Source: Chloroflexota bacterium (GTDB taxonomy: Bacteria; Chloroflexota; UBA5177; JANWHV01). From it: a DNA stretch of 8,414 nt. Of this stretch, positions 5,618 to 8,414 are shown piece by piece. The notes below the pieces were generated by a model. It had not been told where the DNA came from. It did no database searches and worked only from the letters and a program-made list of their open reading frames with translations. The stretch's first letter is position 1. Each line of letters begins with the position of its first letter. The translations under genes and the position numbers were made by a program. The DNA lies in assembly GCA_028287725.1 (NCBI GenBank), contig JAQBPC010000225.1, positions 1-8,414 on the forward strand, read 5' to 3'.

Positions 5618-6211
5618 ATGCCGGTGTTGTTACGCTGGTGCGCGGCGGGTGTGCGTAGCGGCTTGCTCAGCCTCCTAGTCGCAATCTTGGCGCTGGGTGT
5701 TCACGCTGGGTCCACTGCGGGAGCCCGCCCCTCCCTCCTTACATACACGAGCACGTTGTACCTTTATTCGCTCAGCTATCCTGCCACCTGGAAGCTCGAC
5801 ACACATGTCAACTCCGCTGCCGTGCTAGGCAAGGCCGAGGCCGCTATCTCGCCTGCGGCGCTACGGCTGATGGCTCCCGATGGGGAGGCAGTGATAACGG
5901 TACTTGTGAAACAGGGACCTACCACCACGGCTGCGATCAAGGCGGAGGAGGCTGTGCTGCTCCGCGAGCATGCCACGCTCGTTGGCAAGATCAGTTTTGA
6001 CACGCGGACCATACGTGGTCTCGTGTTTTGCTCCGCCGACGCCACGGAAAACGTGTCGAACAAGGGTCAAGTGGAGCGCGTCATCTTTGCCACGAGCCAC
6101 GGGCACTTCACCTACTACTTCGCCGGGGAGCTAATGCTCAAGCAGAAGGACTCAACCGTCCGCGGGAACGAGTTGGTCAGCATTTTCAATAGCATACGGC
6201 TGACTCAATAA
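5618..6211 (+). CDS. small secreted protein of unknown function (possibly PsbP-like fold)
   Basis: A 197-aa protein from ATG 5618, which follows AAAGGAAG at 5608-5615. A TTG at 5588 in the same frame would start inside the leader hairpin and is unlikely. The N-terminus is a clear signal peptide: LLRWCAAGVRSG, hydrophobic LLSLLVAILALGVHAGS, then TAGA|R as a likely cleavage site. The exported part, about 160 aa, has YLYSLSYPATWKLD near the start, a pattern seen in PsbP-related and similar small alpha/beta secreted proteins. It then alternates beta-type stretches (EAVITVLVKQG, GHFTYYFAGE) with a helix (TAAIKAEEAVLLREHATLVG) and ends in an amphipathic helix, ELVSIFNSIRL. There is one cysteine in the mature part (VFCSAD). 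I cannot name a function. The gene reads toward the membrane protein 117 bp downstream, so they may be co-transcribed. Confidence 0.75.
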   Translation: MPVLLRWCAAGVRSGLLSLLVAILALGVHAGSTAGARPSLLTYTSTLYLYSLSYPATWKLDTHVNSAAVLGKAEAAISPAALRLMAPDGEAVITVLVKQGPTTTAAIKAEEAVLLREHATLVGKISFDTRTIRGLVFCSADATENVSNKGQVERVIFATSHGHFTYYFAGELMLKQKDSTVRGNELVSIFNSIRLTQ

Positions 6212-6212
6212 A

Positions 6213-6236
6213 ATGCCTGAAACGTGGTGCAGGCGT
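6213..6236 (+). terminator. weak stem-loop after the secreted-protein gene
   Basis: ATGCCTG (6213-6219) pairs with CAGGCGT (6230-6236), with one G-T wobble and a 10-nt loop, directly after the TAA stop. A pyrimidine-rich CTTCTGGCTCC follows but there is no real T-tract, so termination would be partial at best. Confidence 0.25.
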
Positions 6237-6328
6237 CTTCTGGCTCCTTTAGGCGTCGTGTGGTACGGTGAACTGCGAATCTTCAAAACGCTCTGCCCTT
6301 CTACGGGGCGCCTGGCCAGGAGCTCCGG

Positions 6329-7273
6329 ATGCAGCAGGATATAGCTCAACCCAGCCCTCGGTACAGCGGTTTCGGTCTCCTGGGCGGCTGGTGGGCTACA
6401 CTGCCGCGGGAGAGTCTGCTTGGCCTGGTCATGATAGGCCTCGCCTGGGCGGTCTCCTGGGGCCAGGTTCACCCGCTCGCACAATTCTACTTTTTCCCAA
6501 TCTGGCTTGGTTACATCTTGTTGGTCGACGGCGTGGTGCTCGCGCGGCGAGGCACCTCCCTGATCGAGCAAGGCACCAGACAGTTCGTGGCGCTCTTCGT
6601 TATTTCCGCCGTATTCTGGTGGATCTTCGAAGCGATGAACATTCCCGTGCAGAATTGGCGTTACCTGGGCATAAGCCAGTACACGACGCTTGAGTACACC
6701 ATCTTTGCCACCCTGCCCTTCAGCACCGTGTTACCAGCCGTACTGGAGACGGCGACGCTGATTGGCTCGTTCCTTTCGCCCAATCGGTACATGCCGCTTG
6801 CCAAGGTCGAGCCGCCATCGCGGCGCTTGTGGTTGCTCATGGCGCTTGGTGTCGCGGCGGCGATCGCGCCGTGGATCTGGCCGAACCAGATGTACCCGTT
6901 TATCTGGTCTTCGTTAATCCTGCTTCTTGAGCCAATCAACTGGATGGCCGGCAGACCGTCGACGTTCCGTCTCCTGAGGGCGGGCGACGTAACGCTGCTG
7001 CTGACATTGTTTGTCAGTGGCATCACCTGTGGGTTCCTCTGGGAAATGTGGAATTTCTATTCATACCCGAAGTGGATCTACGTGCTGCCCGGCGTCACGG
7101 CGCCGAAGCTCTTCGAGATGCCGCTCCCCGGATACATGGGTTACTTTCCCTTCGCCATAGAGCTCTATGCCATGTACAATCTGGTGCTGTTATTGACAGG
7201 TCGAAGCAGCAACTTTGAACGTGTGATGCAGATTCCCAGGCAGGTTCATCGCCGCACCGGCCGACATTCCTGA
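6329..7273 (+). CDS. eight-helix integral membrane protein, internally duplicated, function unknown
   Basis: A 314-aa protein. ATG 6329 follows AGGAG (6318-6322) by 6 nt. About eight hydrophobic segments are visible near residues 30-46, 53-72, 85-101, 123-147, 166-182, 189-205, 220-240 and 268-290, with a basic C-terminal tail (RQVHRRTGRH). The two halves share a motif series at a constant 138-residue offset. The first has E101-x-M-N104, W110-x-Y112-x-G and P136-x3-E140; the second has E239-x-W-N242, W249-x-Y251, G255 and P274-x3-E278. The E-to-E distance is 39 in both. Earlier segments also align loosely (P-I-W-x3-I-L-L-x-D against F-I-W-x3-I-L-L-x-E). This indicates tandem duplication of a four-helix module. 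Buried repeated Glu/Asn/Trp are reminiscent of polytopic enzymes such as lycopene-cyclase-type proteins, but the resemblance is too loose to assign. It is the last gene before the maf promoter candidate. Confidence 0.78.
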   Translation: MQQDIAQPSPRYSGFGLLGGWWATLPRESLLGLVMIGLAWAVSWGQVHPLAQFYFFPIWLGYILLVDGVVLARRGTSLIEQGTRQFVALFVISAVFWWIFEAMNIPVQNWRYLGISQYTTLEYTIFATLPFSTVLPAVLETATLIGSFLSPNRYMPLAKVEPPSRRLWLLMALGVAAAIAPWIWPNQMYPFIWSSLILLLEPINWMAGRPSTFRLLRAGDVTLLLTLFVSGITCGFLWEMWNFYSYPKWIYVLPGVTAPKLFEMPLPGYMGYFPFAIELYAMYNLVLLLTGRSSNFERVMQIPRQVHRRTGRHS

Positions 7274-7294
7274 ACTTCTGGTGTACAAAGGGAT

Positions 7295-7324
7295 TTCACA
7301 TCAGATAGGTCAGGGTGTTACAAT
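7295..7324 (+). promoter_or_regulatory. strong candidate promoter with extended -10, upstream of maf
   Basis: TTCACA (7295-7300, one mismatch to TTGACA), an 18-nt spacer, then TACAAT (7319-7324, one mismatch to TATAAT) with an extended TG at 7316-7317. This is the best sigma70-type match I see in the window. A start near 7331 gives a leader of about 105 nt for maf and probably for the O-antigen-ligase-like gene behind it. The leader carries a short hairpin, GGCCC-GGT-GGGCC (7347-7359). Confidence 0.55.
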
Positions 7325-7435
7325 TGGCGAGCATGGAAGAGCACACGGCCCGGTGGGCCATGACACCTTGCGGTAATTTTTCCACTCGCCGCGGGTGGTC
7401 TGCCGGGCCAGGATAAGCGAAGAGCAGTCTAACCC

Positions 7436-8056
7436 ATGCCAACCCCCATCGTTCTCGCTTCCAGTTCACCGCGCCGCCATGCCTTGCTGCGCTATCTTGG
7501 CGTGCCGTTCTCCATCGACCCCAGCACAATTGACGAGACTCCAACCCCCGGCGCGCTGCCGATCGAGGTGGCACTCAGTCTCGCGGAGCGGAAGGCCAAT
7601 GATGTCGCGCAGCGCCACCCAAACGCCGTGGTGATTGGCGCGGACACGCTGGTAGACCTCGATGGCCGAATCCTGAACAAGCCGATCGACGCGGAAGACG
7701 CGCGACGCATGCTGCGAGAGCTCACCGGCAATACTCACCAGGTGCATAGCGGTATCGCGGTCTGGCGCAACGGACGCACGCTGAGCCGGGTAGTCTCCAG
7801 CACCGTGAACATGCGGCCGGCGTCCGAGGAAACGATCGCCGCCTATGTAGCCGGGGGCGAGCCCCTGGACAAAGCGGGCGCCTATGCCGCGCAAGGCGAG
7901 GGGGCAGCGCTGATTACCGGCGTTGAGGGATCGTACCTGGCGGTTGTCGGACTTCCGTTACTGGTGCTCCGGGAGTTGCTGCTAGACGCAGGAGTCGACA
8001 CCAATGCGGATCTGGCCGTCCTTGAGCGCCTTGAGCGAGGTGAGCTGGATTCTTAA
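7436..8056 (+). CDS. maf: Maf-family nucleoside triphosphate pyrophosphatase (dTTP/UTP, YhdE type)
   Basis: A cytosolic house-cleaning enzyme that hydrolyses dTTP, UTP and modified nucleotides to monophosphate and pyrophosphate; some members are linked to septum inhibition. The 206 aa are near the family's usual 190-210. Motifs in order: LASSSPRRHALL (7-18), TIDETPTPG (31-39), LAERKA with Lys53, GADTLVDLDG with catalytic Asp70 (68-77), KPIDAEDARRML (82-93), DKAGAYAAQGEG with Gln153 (145-156), and GSYLAVVGLPL (165-175). The Arg13/Lys53/Gln153 set and DKAGAY point to the YhdE subfamily rather than YceF. ATG 7436 has only a weak Shine-Dalgarno (GAAGAG at 7419-7424, 11 nt away), but homology starts right at this Met. 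The next gene starts 43 bp downstream, probably on the same transcript. Confidence 0.94.
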   Translation: MPTPIVLASSSPRRHALLRYLGVPFSIDPSTIDETPTPGALPIEVALSLAERKANDVAQRHPNAVVIGADTLVDLDGRILNKPIDAEDARRMLRELTGNTHQVHSGIAVWRNGRTLSRVVSSTVNMRPASEETIAAYVAGGEPLDKAGAYAAQGEGAALITGVEGSYLAVVGLPLLVLRELLLDAGVDTNADLAVLERLERGELDS

Positions 8057-8099
8057 CTTTCTCCTGCCGCAACGCCCGTGACCCTGCCGTGGATCACCG

Positions 8100-8414
8100 G
8101 TGGGTAGTGCTGCCAATCCCCTGGCCCATGCCGGCAGCCAGCCACAGACCGGCGACGTCAAGGCATGGACTGCGGAAGCTGGATGGGCGGTCCTCCTGGT
8201 TGCTGCGTTCGCCGGGTACTACCTTGCTCCCGGCTTGCCTTTGAGTGTTGGTTTCCTCGCCATCTGCGCAATCCTCTGCTATCTCCAACTGCCCTTCGCC
8301 GTGAGCCTTGTCCCGCTCGCCATGCCCTTTTTCATGCTCCCCAAGCACTTGGGCCATCCCCACCCGGAGTTTTCGTTAGGCGAGACCGCAATCGTGCTCT
8401 GCGTCGTCGTGGGC
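8100..8414 (+). CDS. O-antigen-ligase/polymerase-like membrane protein, 5' part (runs off the window)
   Basis: The frame is closed upstream by TGA 8079-8081 and stays open to the window edge, giving 105 visible codons. GTG 8100 is the only reasonable start between that stop and the first hydrophobic segment; its Shine-Dalgarno is poor. After a short polar N-terminus come hydrophobic segments at about 29-43 (WAVLLVAAFAGYY), 46-63 (LPLSVGFLAICAILCYLQ) and 65-80 (PFAVSLVPLAMPFFML), then PKHLG and EFSLGETAIVLCVVVG. The pattern of a P-rich helix, P-K-x-L-G and E-F-S-L-x-E resembles the N-terminus of O-antigen ligase / Wzy-like polytopic proteins of Chloroflexota and Cyanobacteria. Such proteins polymerise or attach surface polysaccharide at the membrane. 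The diagnostic large periplasmic loop would lie outside the window, so the family call stays tentative. Confidence 0.65.
   Translation, partial: MGSAANPLAHAGSQPQTGDVKAWTAEAGWAVLLVAAFAGYYLAPGLPLSVGFLAICAILCYLQLPFAVSLVPLAMPFFMLPKHLGHPHPEFSLGETAIVLCVVVG

Noticed and set aside
7347..7380. GGCCC-GGT-GGGCC followed by TAATTTTT as an intrinsic terminator
   Set aside because: The T-run starts about 14 nt after a stem of only 5 bp, so the two are not joined as a terminator requires.
7389..7405. CGCGGGTGGTCTGCCG, slightly like the T-box GGGTGG-ACCGCG motif
   Set aside because: The ACC core that pairs with the tRNA end is missing, no specifier stem or terminator follows, and maf is not a T-box-type gene.

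Overview
This 8.4 kb window is GC-rich bacterial chromosome (roughly 58-60% G+C by eye) with GTG and TTG starts beside ATG. No rRNA, tRNA or CRISPR array is visible, so the taxon is inferred from gene style only. A secreted C39-like cysteine protease, a stand-alone IscU/SufU-type scaffold with an R-x-R-C-A-T-L end, and an O-antigen-ligase-like membrane protein beginning downstream of maf together suggest Chloroflexota (Ktedonobacteria or a relative), with modest confidence.

Layout. Positions 1-50 hold the probable last codons of an upstream gene, whose TGA overlaps a GTG start. 47-2086 (+) is a secreted or lipid-anchored glycoside-hydrolase-like protein. 2147-2920 is a small mobile element: an IS200/RAYT-type Y1 transposase gene (2302-2739) between two inverted repeats of about 75 bp, each carrying two hairpins. 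It lies between two convergent genes. 2944-3870 (-) is a secreted C39-like cysteine peptidase. It diverges from proC (4077-4895, +), which converges at 4 bp on an Fe-S scaffold gene (4900-5313, -). After a divergent spacer of about 300 bp rich in inverted repeats come a small secreted protein (5618-6211, +) and an eight-helix membrane protein (6329-7273, +) that looks internally duplicated. Then come maf (7436-8056, +), behind a good promoter candidate, and the 5' part of an O-antigen-ligase-like gene (8100 to the window end).

How the genes fit together. proC (last step of proline synthesis), the Fe-S scaffold and maf (nucleotide pyrophosphatase) are housekeeping genes. The GH-like protein and the O-antigen-ligase-like protein suggest cell-surface or exopolysaccharide work, but they sit at opposite ends and may belong to different loci. 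The two small exported or membrane proteins at 5618-7273 have no function I can name.

No multi-gene novel defence or metabolic system is apparent. The points most worth a second look are: the transposase, whose HUH motif reads R-V-H, in its paired hairpin-bearing inverted repeats; the duplicated E/N/W/Y/P-x3-E module in the membrane protein; a Thr-to-Ala change in the substrate loop of ProC; and a GH-like enzyme with no glutamate at the usual nucleophile position.
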